64,000 bases of DNA, from assembly GCF_030758935.1 (NCBI RefSeq), contig NZ_CP132333.1, positions 2,604,992 to 2,668,991 of the forward strand, written 5' to 3'. Both the position numbers and the translations under genes were made by a program. The notes beneath the pieces are model-generated. The model was given only the letters and a program-made list of their open reading frames with translations, was not told the origin of the DNA and searched no databases. Position 1 is the stretch's first letter; every line of letters begins with the position of its first letter. This document shows, piece by piece, positions 17,528 through 26,370 of the stretch. This DNA is from Geothrix sp. PMB-07. Lineage in GTDB: Bacteria; Acidobacteriota; Holophagae; Holophagales; Holophagaceae.

Positions 17528-17641
17528 GCCGCAGATAAACACGGATGAACACAGATGAAAGCGATTAAGGGCACGGAGCCACCGAAGCGAGTAGGCCTTA
17601 GCCTTGTCCTTTATCTGCGTTCATCGGTGTTTATCTGTGGC
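17528..17641. repeat. Inverted repeat, ATCTG/TCATC-rich arms, no gene inside
   Basis: The left arm 17528-17562 and right arm 17609-17641 are reverse complements at about 29 of 34 aligned positions. Both carry the sequence family GCAGATAAACAC(G/C)GATGAACAC. The 46 bases between contain no ORF. The arms resemble those bracketing the GxxExxY gene at 35 kb. Confidence 0.7.
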
Positions 17642-17740
17642 TTCAAATGCCTTGCCCCTTGAAGTGGGTTGATCGCTCATCTGGCCCAACCCAGCAAAGG
17701 CATGCCTACCGCTAAGGTTTCCACCCAAGGCTCCAAATAA

Positions 17741-17764
17741 GAAGCGGCCCAATTGGGCCGCTTC
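17741..17764 (-). terminator. Rho-independent terminator of secDF
   Basis: Palindrome GAAGCGGCCC-AATT-GGGCCGCTTC. On the minus strand it is followed by TTATTTGG, a short T-rich run, just past the end of the secDF gene. Confidence 0.75.
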
Positions 17765-17788
17765 CACTCGAAATCAAAACAAGAAACC

Positions 17789-20635
17789 TTACGCGTGCTG
17801 CTTCAGCTTGTCCTTGCCACCGAACCACTGATCCCAGTACACCACCACCGGGGCGGCGATGTAGATGGACGAGTAGGTGCCGGTGATGACGCCGATGACC
17901 AGCGGGAAGGCCAGATCATGCAGGGCCGGGCCACCGAAGAGCCAGAGGCAGACGGACACGAACAGCACAGAAAGCGAGGTGAGGATCGTCCGGCCCAGAG
18001 TCTGGTTGATCGAGTCGTTCACCAGCTTGGTGACGGAGGCGCGGCGATACTCAGGGCGGTGACTGTTTTCACGAATTCGGTCGAAGACCACGATGGTGTC
18101 GGCCATGGAGTAGCCCATGAGGGTGAGGAAGCTCGCCACCACAGGGACATTGAACTCGTAGCCGAAGGCCGCGAAGAGGCCCAGGGCCATGAGCAGATCG
18201 TGGATCAAGGCCACGATGCCACCCACGGCGAAGCTCGCGGTGAACCGGAACACCACGTAGACCAGGATGGCCAGCATGGCGAGTCCCACGGCCGTGAGCG
18301 TCTTGCTCGTCCATTCGCCGGAGATGCTCGGGGAGAAGCTTTCGTTCTTGCGGATGGCCACCGCACCCAGGCGGTACGTGGTCTGGACCGTGTCCTTCAC
18401 CGCCACGGGCAGATCCTGGGGCAGTTCACTGAAGGCGTGGTAGAGACCGGAGGTCAGGCGGTCGCGGCTGGCAATGATTTTTTCCGCCAGGGGCGTGTAG
18501 GTGGTGGTGAGGATCGTTTCATCGTTGGCCGCATGCAGCGGATTGGCCTTGGCAAGGGTGTCGGCCAGGGTCTTGGAGCCTTCCAGGTTCAGGGCGGGCA
18601 GCGGGCTACCAGCCGCTTCGGGATCCAGCTGCTTGAAGATGGCCCGCAGGGCGTTGGCCTGGATGGTGCTGTCCTTCTGGTCGCTGTCTTTGGAGGCCTT
18701 CACCTTCACGGCGAAATCACGCACCGACTTGTCAGGGTTCTCGTAGGGCACCACGGTGGCATCGGTGAAGCCCTGCTTGGCCAGCGCGGCGCGGATGGTT
18801 TCCGCTTCGATGTTGCCGCGGAAGCGCACCGTCATGTCGTTGCCGCCCACGAACTGCATGCCCAGCTGGATGCGGTTGTTGTGGGTGAGGTTCCAGGGCC
18901 GCACGAACAGGAGGCAGAGCACGATGATGCCCCAGCTGATGGCCAGAGCCATGCCCTTGTACTTCATGAAGTCGAAGGAGGCGCCCTTGAAGAAGGTATG
19001 GACGCCCACGGAAAGGGTCTTGGTGCCCGGATGCTGCTCCAGCACCCAGTCGTAGATGAAACGGCTGATGTAGATGCTGGTGAACAGCGAGGCCACCACG
19101 CCCACGGTGAGGGTCACGGCGAAGCCCTTCACGGGGCCGGTGCCGAAGATGAACAACAGCAGGGCCGCGAAGAGCTGAGTCACGTGGCTGTCCACAATGG
19201 TCCAGAACACGCGGTCAAAGCCTGCATCGATGGCGCCGGGCACACTCTTGCCGAGAGCCAGTTCTTCCTTGATGCGCTCGAAGATGAGGATGTTGGCGTC
19301 CACGGCCATGCCCAGGGTGAGCACGAAGCCCGCAATGCCAGGCAGGGTCAGGGTGGCGCGGAAGGAGCCAAGCAGGCCCATCATCACGATGACGTTCACA
19401 ACGAGAGCCGTGATGGCGTTGGCGCCGGACCAGCGGTAGAAGTAGACCATGAAGCCGATGATGACCAGGAAGCCCACCAGGGCCGAGGTCACGCCGGCAT
19501 GGATGGAGTCGCGGCCCAGGCCGGGGCCGACCACGCCTTCCTCCAGGAACTTCATGGGCGCGCGCAGGGCGCCGCTGCGCAGCTGGCTGGCGAGATCGTC
19601 GGCCTCCTGGGCGGAGAAGCTGCCGCTGATGCGCACGGCACCGCCGATGATCTTCTCCTTGGAGCTCATCGAGGTGACCACCTTGTGGTCGAGCACGACG
19701 GCGATCAGGCGATTCTCTTCGGAAGCAATGCCCGTCAGCCGCGCGAAGTCATCGTCGCCCTTCTTGTTGAGGGTGAAATTCACCTCGTTGGCTTCGGTTT
19801 GAGAGTTGGAGGCCCGGTGCGAATCGATGATGTCGGCCCCGTCGAGGCCCACCCTGCTTTCCAGCAGCACCCAGCGGCTGATTTTCTCCTCGCCGGGTTT
19901 GGCCTTGACCACCGGCTGGCCAGCACGCTTCGCCTGGCGCTCGCTTTCGATCTCAGGCAGAAGCTCGAATTCCGGGGGAATGGTCCCTTTGTAGAAGGCC
20001 AGCGCCTCCTCTTTGGTCGCGAAGTAGACCTGCGGAGCCTTGGCATGGAGGCGCTGCTCCAATCGACCGGGCGTGGCCAGGAGCTTCTTGATGCGCTCAC
20101 GGTCACCTTCCTCGATGCCCGGGATCTCCACCACGATGCGGTTGCCCTCAGCGCCGCTAGCAGTGATCTCAGGCTCCAGCACGTTGGCGGGATCGATGTC
20201 GCGGATGCGCTTCTCGATGACTTCCAGAGCGCGCTTGTTGGCATCGTCCCTCAGCTGCTTCTGGTAGGAGTCCTTCTGGGTCAGGCGGAAGCCATCACCA
20301 TCCGCCGCCACCACGAAGCCGGGAAAGTAGTCCTTGGCGACCTTCTCAACCGTGGCTTTCTGCTCCACGCCAACGCCATCCACCCGCAGAGCCGCGCCAT
20401 CCACGCGCACGGCGGCGCCGGGAAGGCCCTTCTCCTTCAGGCGGGAGGCCAGGCGGTCCTTGCCATCGCGCAGATCGGCGGCCAGGGCCTCCTGGCCCTG
20501 GACCTCCAGTTCGAAATGGACACCGCCCCGAAGGTCGAGGCCGAGCTTCACCTTGGACAGCGGCAGGAAGAAGTATCCACAGCCGAACAGCACGGCCAGG
20601 ACGACGGCGAGGCGCCAGAGGCTCCGTTTGGTCAC
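17789..20635 (-). CDS. secDF: SecD-SecF fusion protein translocase subunit
   Basis: 948 residues. The N-terminal half is SecD: a first membrane helix, LGLDLRGGVHFE, a large periplasmic P1 region, then five membrane helices around SALVGFLVIIGFMVYF and the TLPGIAGFVLTLGMAVDANILIF block. The second half is SecF: LGMQFVGGNDMTVRF, another periplasmic region and the second helix set near FLTLMGYSMADTIVVFDRIRE. SecDF uses the proton motive force to pull exported proteins through SecYEG. In many bacteria the halves are separate genes; here they are one chain. GTG start with AGGAG six bases ahead. Third gene after tgt and yajC, with a terminator downstream. Confidence 0.97.
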   Translation of the reverse strand: MTKRSLWRLAVVLAVLFGCGYFFLPLSKVKLGLDLRGGVHFELEVQGQEALAADLRDGKDRLASRLKEKGLPGAAVRVDGAALRVDGVGVEQKATVEKVAKDYFPGFVVAADGDGFRLTQKDSYQKQLRDDANKRALEVIEKRIRDIDPANVLEPEITASGAEGNRIVVEIPGIEEGDRERIKKLLATPGRLEQRLHAKAPQVYFATKEEALAFYKGTIPPEFELLPEIESERQAKRAGQPVVKAKPGEEKISRWVLLESRVGLDGADIIDSHRASNSQTEANEVNFTLNKKGDDDFARLTGIASEENRLIAVVLDHKVVTSMSSKEKIIGGAVRISGSFSAQEADDLASQLRSGALRAPMKFLEEGVVGPGLGRDSIHAGVTSALVGFLVIIGFMVYFYRWSGANAITALVVNVIVMMGLLGSFRATLTLPGIAGFVLTLGMAVDANILIFERIKEELALGKSVPGAIDAGFDRVFWTIVDSHVTQLFAALLLFIFGTGPVKGFAVTLTVGVVASLFTSIYISRFIYDWVLEQHPGTKTLSVGVHTFFKGASFDFMKYKGMALAISWGIIVLCLLFVRPWNLTHNNRIQLGMQFVGGNDMTVRFRGNIEAETIRAALAKQGFTDATVVPYENPDKSVRDFAVKVKASKDSDQKDSTIQANALRAIFKQLDPEAAGSPLPALNLEGSKTLADTLAKANPLHAANDETILTTTYTPLAEKIIASRDRLTSGLYHAFSELPQDLPVAVKDTVQTTYRLGAVAIRKNESFSPSISGEWTSKTLTAVGLAMLAILVYVVFRFTASFAVGGIVALIHDLLMALGLFAAFGYEFNVPVVASFLTLMGYSMADTIVVFDRIRENSHRPEYRRASVTKLVNDSINQTLGRTILTSLSVLFVSVCLWLFGGPALHDLAFPLVIGVITGTYSSIYIAAPVVVYWDQWFGGKDKLKQHA

Positions 20636-20706
20636 GGGGCGCTCCTTACAGGAAGCGGACCGACGTCAGTTCGAGATGGGCGCCGGTCCGGAAGGTCATG
20701 GAGAGA

Positions 20707-21021
20707 TCAGTTCTGCTTGGTTTCGGGTTCGGTGGCCAGCGAGGCCACCGCGGTGCGGCGGGCCTTCACCACGGAGCTGCCCAGCTTCACCCAGATGTGC
20801 TTGTCCTCGACGCGGTCGATGGTGGCGTAGAGGCCTGAGCTGAGCACCACTTCGTCGCCAGCCTTCAGCTTCGAGAGGCGGGCTTCCATCTCCTTGCGGG
20901 CCTTGCTCTGCGGCCGGATGAGGAGGAAGTAGAACATCAGGCCCATGCCGCCGATGAAGACGAACTGGGTCCAGCCGGGGGGGCCTGCTGCGGGGGTCTG
21001 CTGAAACAGGGCGAAGGTCAT
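20707..21021 (-). CDS. yajC: Preprotein translocase subunit YajC
   Basis: 104 residues. One membrane helix (TQFVFIGGMGLMFYFLLIRP), the RPQ(S/Q)K turn and a basic AGDEVVLSSG beta domain give the YajC family. It associates with SecDF in the inner membrane. The ATG follows the tgt stop with no base between, and GAGGAG six bases upstream lies in the end of tgt. Order tgt-yajC-secDF is the standard bacterial arrangement. Confidence 0.95.
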   Translation of the reverse strand: MTFALFQQTPAAGPPGWTQFVFIGGMGLMFYFLLIRPQSKARKEMEARLSKLKAGDEVVLSSGLYATIDRVEDKHIWVKLGSSVVKARRTAVASLATEPETKQN

Positions 21022-22170
21022 TCAGGGCTCCTCGGTCATCCATCCGGCGCGTGTGGTCTGGGCGAAGGCCGGAAACCGGTTCTCCAGCAGGGCCTGCCTC
21101 GCGGCGCGGGTGAGTCCCACAGTGTAGCTCAGGTTGTGGATCGTGTTCAGCGTGAAGCCCAGCAACTCCCCGCAGCGCAACAGGTGATGCAGGTAGGCCC
21201 GGGAGAAGGTGCGGCAGGTGTAGCAGGCGCAATCAGGATCCAGGGGGAGGTCCGCCTCCCGGTGCCTGGCGTTCTTGAGGTTGAGGCGGCCCCTCCCCGT
21301 GAGGATGCGCCCATGACGGGCCTCCCGGCTGGGCAGCACACAATCGAAGAGATCCACCCCATGCTCGATGCCGAAGAGCAGATCCTCAGGTGTGCCGACA
21401 CCCATGAGGTAGCGGGGGCGGTCCTGGGGGAGCTCCTTCACGAACTCGGCCAACACGGCGTTCATCTCGACCTTGGGCTCGCCCACACTGAGTCCGCCCA
21501 CCGCAAAGCCTTGGAATGGGACCTTCGCATCCAGTTCGAGCGCCTCGGCCAAGTGACGGCGGCGCAAATCCAGGTGGGTGCCGCCTTGGTTGATGGCGAA
21601 CAAACCCTGGTGCGGCTGCAGCGGCACCGCGCGGCTCCGCGCCAGCCAGCGGGTGGTGCGGGCCATGCTGATTTCGAGTTTCGAGCGCTCCAGCTGGCCC
21701 GGCGGGCACTCGTCCAGGGCCATGACGATGTCGGAGCCCAGGTTGCGTTGGATCTCCATGCTGCGCTCGGGCGACAGGAATTGCGGGCTGCCGTCGATGT
21801 GGCTCTGGAAGGTGACACCTTCCTCATTCATCTTCCGCAAATCCGCGAGGGAGAAAACCTGGAAGCCGCCTGAATCCGTGAGGATGGGCCCGCTCCAACC
21901 CATGAAACGGTGCAGGCCGCCCAGCCTGGCGATGAGCGCGTCACCAGGACGCAGACCCAGGTGGTAGGTGTTGCCGAGGATGACCTGGGGCGCGATCTCA
22001 CGAAGCTGGACGGGCGTGATTCCCTTCACGGTGCCCTGTGTGCCAACCGGCATGAATGCTGGCGTCAGCACTTCTCCATGAGCCGTGCGGAAGCGTCCAG
22101 CGCGCGCGGGCTCCGCTTCACCCCTGCTTTCGCCCCTGAAGGTAAAATCTGAAGTTGTGATCTGAGACAT
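21022..22170 (-). CDS. tgt: Queuine tRNA-ribosyltransferase
   Basis: 382 residues, the typical size. It exchanges guanine-34 of tRNAs with GUN anticodons for a queuosine precursor. Motifs: TPAFMPVGTQGTVKG, LTDSGGFQVFSL (catalytic region), GVDLFDCVLPSREARHG (nucleophile Asp region), and the zinc site CACYTCRTFSRAYLHHLLRC followed by a later His. No queuosine biosynthesis gene is nearby. First gene of the tgt-yajC-secDF operon, divergent from the tonB operon with 262 bases between; its promoter must lie there. Confidence 0.97.
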   Translation of the reverse strand: MSQITTSDFTFRGESRGEAEPARAGRFRTAHGEVLTPAFMPVGTQGTVKGITPVQLREIAPQVILGNTYHLGLRPGDALIARLGGLHRFMGWSGPILTDSGGFQVFSLADLRKMNEEGVTFQSHIDGSPQFLSPERSMEIQRNLGSDIVMALDECPPGQLERSKLEISMARTTRWLARSRAVPLQPHQGLFAINQGGTHLDLRRRHLAEALELDAKVPFQGFAVGGLSVGEPKVEMNAVLAEFVKELPQDRPRYLMGVGTPEDLLFGIEHGVDLFDCVLPSREARHGRILTGRGRLNLKNARHREADLPLDPDCACYTCRTFSRAYLHHLLRCGELLGFTLNTIHNLSYTVGLTRAARQALLENRFPAFAQTTRAGWMTEEP

Positions 22171-22299
22171 GATGGCGACCTGGCTTTCTTAACAATATTT
22201 AACAATTCCATCCTTTTCGCGGCTCAAAGGATGTCGTGGTGATCATGAAAAAACAGAGGAATGCCGCATCCACGGGGGCTTGCAAGCAGTTTCTAAGGC

Positions 22300-22328
22300 T
22301 TGACCAACCGCCGCCCCTTTGCCATCTT
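22300..22328 (+). promoter_or_regulatory. Possible promoter of the tonB operon
   Basis: TTGACC (22300-22305), a 17-base spacer and CATCTT (22323-22328) lie 105 bases before the tonB start. The -10 is a weak match, so this is a candidate only. Confidence 0.25.
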
Positions 22329-22432
22329 AGCCGCTGGGCTCGCCCCAGTTCTTTACCCTAAACCTTGTGGCCGAACCGGTGTTCCCGCTGGCTCGGCTTG
22401 TTTTTTCTTCCTGGATCTTTCAAGGGAGTCGC

Positions 22433-23233
22433 ATGAGCAAAGATCCCCAGAAACCCGTTCCCGCCAAGTCGGCTGCCCCCGCAGAGACGTTGGAGGATTC
22501 CGTCTATCGGTCCTCCCTCTCCGCAGGGAACGACGCCATCAAGCGGGGCAATCCCATGGTGACCATCCCGACGACGGTGGCCATGTACGCGCTCTTCGGC
22601 TTCGTCGCCCTCCAGCTGGCCAAACAATCGTCAGTGGTCAAGGAGAAGCTGAAGACTGTGGGCATCGACATCAGCGAGAAAGCTGAAGACGCTCCGCCGC
22701 CTCCCCCCCCTCCTCCGCCGCCACCCCCACCGCCGCCGCCGCCGCCGATGGCCGCTGTCAGCTCCAAGGCCGACACGACCCCCATCGACCCCCGGCAGGA
22801 AGTGGTGCCTGAGCAGGCCCCGAAGGAACTGCCCAAGCAGGATCACTCCCTGGGCGGCGTCCCGGGCGGTGTCCCGGGCGGCGTTCCCGGTGGCGTCATC
22901 GGTGGCGTGGTCGGCGGTGTGGTCGGCGGCGTGGTCGGCGGTCAGGGCAAGGTCGTGGATTTCGACTTCAGCCAGATCAAGATCAAATATCAGCCCCCCC
23001 CGCCTCCCTACCCCCCCCTCGCCAAGATCGCGAAGATCCAGGGAACCGTGGTGGTGGAGATCACCGTGGGACCGGACGGCATCCCCACCTCCGCGGTGGC
23101 CAAGGATGGCCCGCCCCAGCTGCGTCCCTCGGCCGAAGCCTACGCCATGCAGTGGAAGTTTGAACCCGCTTTGCTGAACGGGCAGCCGCAGTACGCCCGC
23201 TTCAAGCTGACGATGCCCTTCCGACTCAAGTAG
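22433..23233 (+). CDS. TonB-like energy transducer with proline and GVPGG repeats
   Basis: 266 residues. ATG at 22433 with AAGGGAG four or five bases ahead is taken over an upstream ATG. One inner-membrane anchor near residue 45 (VAMYALFGFVALQL), then an uninterrupted run of 18 prolines at 87-104, later a GGVPGG/GGVVGG 12-base repeat tract near 142-171, and a C-terminal TonB domain (PPPPYPPLAKIAKIQGTVVV, FEPALLNGQPQ). It passes proton motive force from ExbB/ExbD to outer-membrane receptors; none of those receptors is in this window. It heads an operon with exbB and two exbD genes. Confidence 0.9.
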   Translation: MSKDPQKPVPAKSAAPAETLEDSVYRSSLSAGNDAIKRGNPMVTIPTTVAMYALFGFVALQLAKQSSVVKEKLKTVGIDISEKAEDAPPPPPPPPPPPPPPPPPPMAAVSSKADTTPIDPRQEVVPEQAPKELPKQDHSLGGVPGGVPGGVPGGVIGGVVGGVVGGVVGGQGKVVDFDFSQIKIKYQPPPPPYPPLAKIAKIQGTVVVEITVGPDGIPTSAVAKDGPPQLRPSAEAYAMQWKFEPALLNGQPQYARFKLTMPFRLK

Positions 23234-23283
23234 CCCACCCCAACCCTGTCATCCACCTTTCTCCTTCCTCATAAGGAAATCTC

Positions 23284-24012
23284 ATGAACCTGCTTTCCTC
23301 CCCCCTCATGCTCGCCCTCGCTGAAGGCGGCCACGACAGCTTCTCCCCCAAAGAGCTCTTCATGGCGGCCTCGCCTGCGAACAAGGGGATCATCATCATC
23401 CTCTTCATCCTGCTGGCGTACCAGATCTACGTGACGGTCGAGCGCTTCGTGACCTACGCCCAGAGCAACGCGGCCTCCGACAAGTTCCTGAAGCTCTTCA
23501 TGGATACCCTCCGCCGCGGTGACTTCGAAGCCGCCAAGCGCGCCGCCACCACCCACAACAAGAGCCACGTGGCCCTGGTGCTCAAGCACGGCCTGGACAT
23601 CTTCCAGTACGAGAAGCAGCTCAAGACCATGAACCCCAACCACGACGCCATCCAGCCCGTGGAGCGCGCCATTGCCCGCGGCACCGCCGAAGTCCTCGAG
23701 CTCCTCAAGAAGGGCATGAGCGGCCTGGCCACCATCGGCGCCCTGGCCCCCTTCATCGGCCTCCTCGGCACCGTCATCGGCATCATCAAGGTCTTCTCTG
23801 ACCTGAAGACCAAGGGCGCTGGCGACATCAACGCGCTGGCCGGCTCCATCGGTGAGGCTCTGGCCACCACCGCGCTCGGCCTCATCGTCGCCATCCCCGC
23901 GGTGTGGATCTACAACCTGCTGACCAACAAGCAGGACGTGGTCGTCACCAACATCAACAACGCCGCCTCCCAGATGATCGACGAGTTCATCCGTCGCGAA
24001 AGCCAGAACTAA
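23284..24012 (+). CDS. exbB: ExbB/TolQ-type proton channel subunit
   Basis: 242 residues, MotA/TolQ/ExbB family. Three membrane spans: one near residue 34 (GIIIILFILLAYQIYV), a pair around 150-205 (TIGALAPFIGLLGTVIGII and ATTALGLIVAIPAVWIYNLL). The GLLGTVIGI block is the family signature. AAGGA six bases before ATG. It is the second gene of the tonB-exbB-exbD-exbD set. Confidence 0.93.
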   Translation: MNLLSSPLMLALAEGGHDSFSPKELFMAASPANKGIIIILFILLAYQIYVTVERFVTYAQSNAASDKFLKLFMDTLRRGDFEAAKRAATTHNKSHVALVLKHGLDIFQYEKQLKTMNPNHDAIQPVERAIARGTAEVLELLKKGMSGLATIGALAPFIGLLGTVIGIIKVFSDLKTKGAGDINALAGSIGEALATTALGLIVAIPAVWIYNLLTNKQDVVVTNINNAASQMIDEFIRRESQN

Positions 24013-24030
24013 GCGGATATTCCACCCCGT

Positions 24031-24050
24031 CCGGGGGCGCGAGCCCCCGG
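24031..24050. promoter_or_regulatory. Intercistronic hairpin between exbB and exbD
   Basis: CCGGGGGCGCGAGCCCCCGG is a near-perfect hairpin with a CGCGAG-type loop, 20 bases before the first exbD start. It has no T-run, so it may stabilise the 3' end of the exbB message or attenuate exbD translation rather than terminate. Confidence 0.45.
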
Positions 24051-24070
24051 GCCATTCAGAGGAGTACACC

Positions 24071-24568
24071 ATGGATGCAGGTGGTGGTAAGAAGGGTGGC
24101 GTGAAGTCCGACATCAACGTCACGCCCCTCGTGGACATCGTGCTGGTGCTGCTGATCATCTTCATCGTGATCACGCCCGCGGTGAACAGCAGCGTGAAGC
24201 TGCCGCTCGCCAAGCACAGTCCCAAGGCCGAGAAGAACAAGGATGAGAAGTACCTCACCCTGCTCTTCCAGTCCAAGCGCAACGACAAGTACGAAGTCAT
24301 TGGCCCCGGGCCCGTCCTCATCGACGACAAGGACGCCAAGGACGAAGTCTTCTTCGTGAACAATGAAGCCCAGCAGCAGAAGCTGATCGACTACATCAAC
24401 CGCAACGTCTCGGCGCTCAGCCAGAAGGTTGTGTTCGTGAAGGCCGACGCGGATCTGCCCTTCAAATACGTCAACGAACTGTTCCAAGTCTGCCGGAAGG
24501 GTGGCGCTGACGAGGCGTCCATCGTCACCAGCGAAGACAAGGCCGAAGAGAAGAAAGGGGGCAACTGA
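24071..24568 (+). CDS. exbD: ExbD/TolR-type biopolymer transport protein (first copy)
   Basis: 165 residues. The single membrane helix near residue 21 (VDIVLVLLIIFIVITP) is preceded by the SDINVTPLVDI motif, whose Asp in the helix is the proton carrier of the family. AGGAG six bases before the ATG. The downstream copy has the same start motif but a different middle (see second copy), so the two probably form a heteromeric complex with ExbB and TonB. Confidence 0.93.
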   Translation: MDAGGGKKGGVKSDINVTPLVDIVLVLLIIFIVITPAVNSSVKLPLAKHSPKAEKNKDEKYLTLLFQSKRNDKYEVIGPGPVLIDDKDAKDEVFFVNNEAQQQKLIDYINRNVSALSQKVVFVKADADLPFKYVNELFQVCRKGGADEASIVTSEDKAEEKKGGN

Positions 24569-25065
24569 TGGATGCCGGCGGCCCCAAGGGCAAACAGAAA
24601 TCCGATATTAACGTCACCCCCCTGATCGACATCGTGCTGGTGCTCCTCATCGTCTTCATCGTGATGGTGCCCGGCCTCGACAAGGCCACCAAGGTGGTGG
24701 TACCGCAGGTGGTGGTGCAGAGCAAGCCCACGCCTCCTGATCCCAACAACATCCTGATCCAGCTCGATCAGGATGGGAACATGACCCTCCAGCAGGACAA
24801 GGTCGATGCCCAGGGCCTGAAGGACAAGCTTCCCGATGCCGTCATGCTCCAGCCCCTCGGCTATCGGAAGGTCTTCCTGAAGGTGGATGAGGATGTGAAG
24901 TTCCAGGCCATGGTGGACGTGCTCGACGCCATTCGCGTCGCGGGCGACATCGCCAAGAAGAAGTCCCTCGAACAGGTCGACAAGTTCCAGGGCCAGGACG
25001 GCGGTGACACCAAGGTTGCTGTCTCCCTCCGGAAGCGCGCCGCGGCTACCGCCCCGGTCAGCTAG
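24568..25065 (+). CDS. ExbD/TolR-type biopolymer transport protein (second copy)
   Basis: 165 residues, overlapping the first copy by one base (TGATG). SDINVTPLIDIVLVLLIVF shows the same helix with its Asp. The periplasmic part (IQLDQDGNMTLQQDKVDAQG) is unlike the first copy, so it is not a fresh duplication. A bidirectional terminator follows at 25080-25114. Confidence 0.93.
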   Translation: MDAGGPKGKQKSDINVTPLIDIVLVLLIVFIVMVPGLDKATKVVVPQVVVQSKPTPPDPNNILIQLDQDGNMTLQQDKVDAQGLKDKLPDAVMLQPLGYRKVFLKVDEDVKFQAMVDVLDAIRVAGDIAKKKSLEQVDKFQGQDGGDTKVAVSLRKRAAATAPVS

Positions 25066-25079
25066 TTCCTGAAGCTGTC

Positions 25080-25114
25080 AAAAGAAAAGGGCCCGTTTCG
25101 GGCCCTTTTCTTTT
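25080..25114. terminator. Bidirectional rho-independent terminator
   Basis: Stem AAAAGAAAAGGGCCC / GGGCCCTTTTCTTTT with a five-base loop; it has T-tracts in both directions and lies between the convergent ends of the second exbD and the polysaccharide lyase gene. Confidence 0.92.
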
Positions 25115-25130
25115 GTTCTTTTCCTTTGAA

Positions 25131-26312
25131 TCAGTGGCTGATGGGGCCCGTGGAAACAACGAAATCATCGTTGAATGCCGCTTCTTCTTTCTTCGTGGCG
25201 TACGTGGCATCGGACCCGCCGAAGAAGGTGCTGAACTGGAAAGCGTCGATGCCGAAGGCGGGCGTGTCCCGGAACCGGAAATCACGCCGGTCGAAGGCGA
25301 GCTTCCCGTCGATCCACCCTTGCACGATCCCATCATGCTGCCCCGGTGCGTTCATCTTCACCCGGTGCTCGATCCAGTACCAGGTGCCCGGCGTGAACAC
25401 CACCGGCGCGCCGTTCACCATCCAAGCCAGCTCATCACCGTAGACCCCCGCCTGATCAGGGTGGTAGACGTACTCCTTGAGCTGCCCACCGGCCTTCCAG
25501 ATGAGGCGGACGGAGAAGCCATCTGAATCATTGGGCTTGTGGCCGCCATCGTTCCGGGCCCCACCCGCCAGGCCACGCATCTTGCCCTCTTTGACGAAAT
25601 CGAAGCCGCTTTGGAACTTGACCCGGTAGGCCACGTACAGTTCCTCAAAGGACTGGAGGGCGCCGCCAGCCCCGAACTGCGTGTTCCAAACGCCGCCGCC
25701 CCCTGCCCCCCCAGGCCCCGCCGTGCCGAACTGCCCCGCAGGGTACCAAATCTTCAGGGACCTTCCGCCCTCATAACTTTCCGCCCCTTCCACCACGCTG
25801 AGAAACCCCTGGTCAGGGCCATCGGCCCAGGGCGGCCGGTTCCAATCCGTTGAGACGATGGAGGGGCCGTATAAGCCCACGGGATCCTGGGAGAAGTTCA
25901 AAGAGAACACCTGAAGGACCGGCTGGGACACCGAGAGCGTCACCGTGGTGGTCGTGGCCCCGGCTCCGTTCTTGGCCGTCACCGTGTACACCGTCGGCGG
26001 CGCAGGCGCGGCCGGTGTGCCCGCAATGACGCCGGTGCTGGTGTTCAAATGAAGGTCCCGAGGCAGATCTGGCGCGATCGAGTAGGAAACCACCTGACCC
26101 TGCACGACAGGAACATCTGCCGCCAGCGGCGTTCCAACCACGGCCGTGATGGAAGCCTGCGGATAACTCAGCCCCGTTGGCGGCTCCAGGGCCGGAGAGG
26201 AGGTGGCACCCGAGGAACGGCCGCTTCCGCAACCTTGCATCCCCGCAAAAACGGCCGTACTTCCTGCCGCGAAGGCAGCCCATCTCCGAGCCATTAATTG
26301 ACCTGAAGGCAT
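25131..26312 (-). CDS. PL14-like polysaccharide lyase lipoprotein with Ig-like domain
   Basis: 393 residues. Start at 26312 has GGAG six bases ahead; the N terminus is then a signal peptide ending near MQGC, a plausible but imperfect lipobox. About residues 35-130 form a putative Ig domain (LHLNTSTGVIAGTPAAPA). The rest has the features of polysaccharide lyase family 14 (alginate lyase-like): VGLYGPSIVS, ELYVAYRVKF, KMRGLAGG, WYWIEHRVKMNAPGQHDG, the QGWIDGKLAF stretch and FSTFFGGSD. The true polysaccharide is unknown. Divergent from nothing; the EamA gene ends upstream. Confidence 0.75.
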   Translation of the reverse strand: MPSGQLMARRWAAFAAGSTAVFAGMQGCGSGRSSGATSSPALEPPTGLSYPQASITAVVGTPLAADVPVVQGQVVSYSIAPDLPRDLHLNTSTGVIAGTPAAPAPPTVYTVTAKNGAGATTTTVTLSVSQPVLQVFSLNFSQDPVGLYGPSIVSTDWNRPPWADGPDQGFLSVVEGAESYEGGRSLKIWYPAGQFGTAGPGGAGGGGVWNTQFGAGGALQSFEELYVAYRVKFQSGFDFVKEGKMRGLAGGARNDGGHKPNDSDGFSVRLIWKAGGQLKEYVYHPDQAGVYGDELAWMVNGAPVVFTPGTWYWIEHRVKMNAPGQHDGIVQGWIDGKLAFDRRDFRFRDTPAFGIDAFQFSTFFGGSDATYATKKEEAAFNDDFVVSTGPISH

Positions 26313-26370
26313 ATGAAACTCCGCGGGGGATGTTAAAGCATAGCCAACCATCCGGGGCCCGGCCTCCTGG

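Noticed and set aside
17528-17641. Possible CRISPR repeat
   Set aside because: Only two arms in inverted orientation, not regularly spaced direct repeats; no cas genes.
17753-20830. Very long open frame on the plus strand opposite secDF and yajC
   Set aside because: It lies antisense to well-supported genes with clear motifs; GC-rich coding DNA often gives open antisense frames.
22853-22946. Regularly spaced GGC-GT repeats taken as a CRISPR or regulatory array
   Set aside because: They are codons for the GVPGG/GVVGG repeats in the TonB protein.
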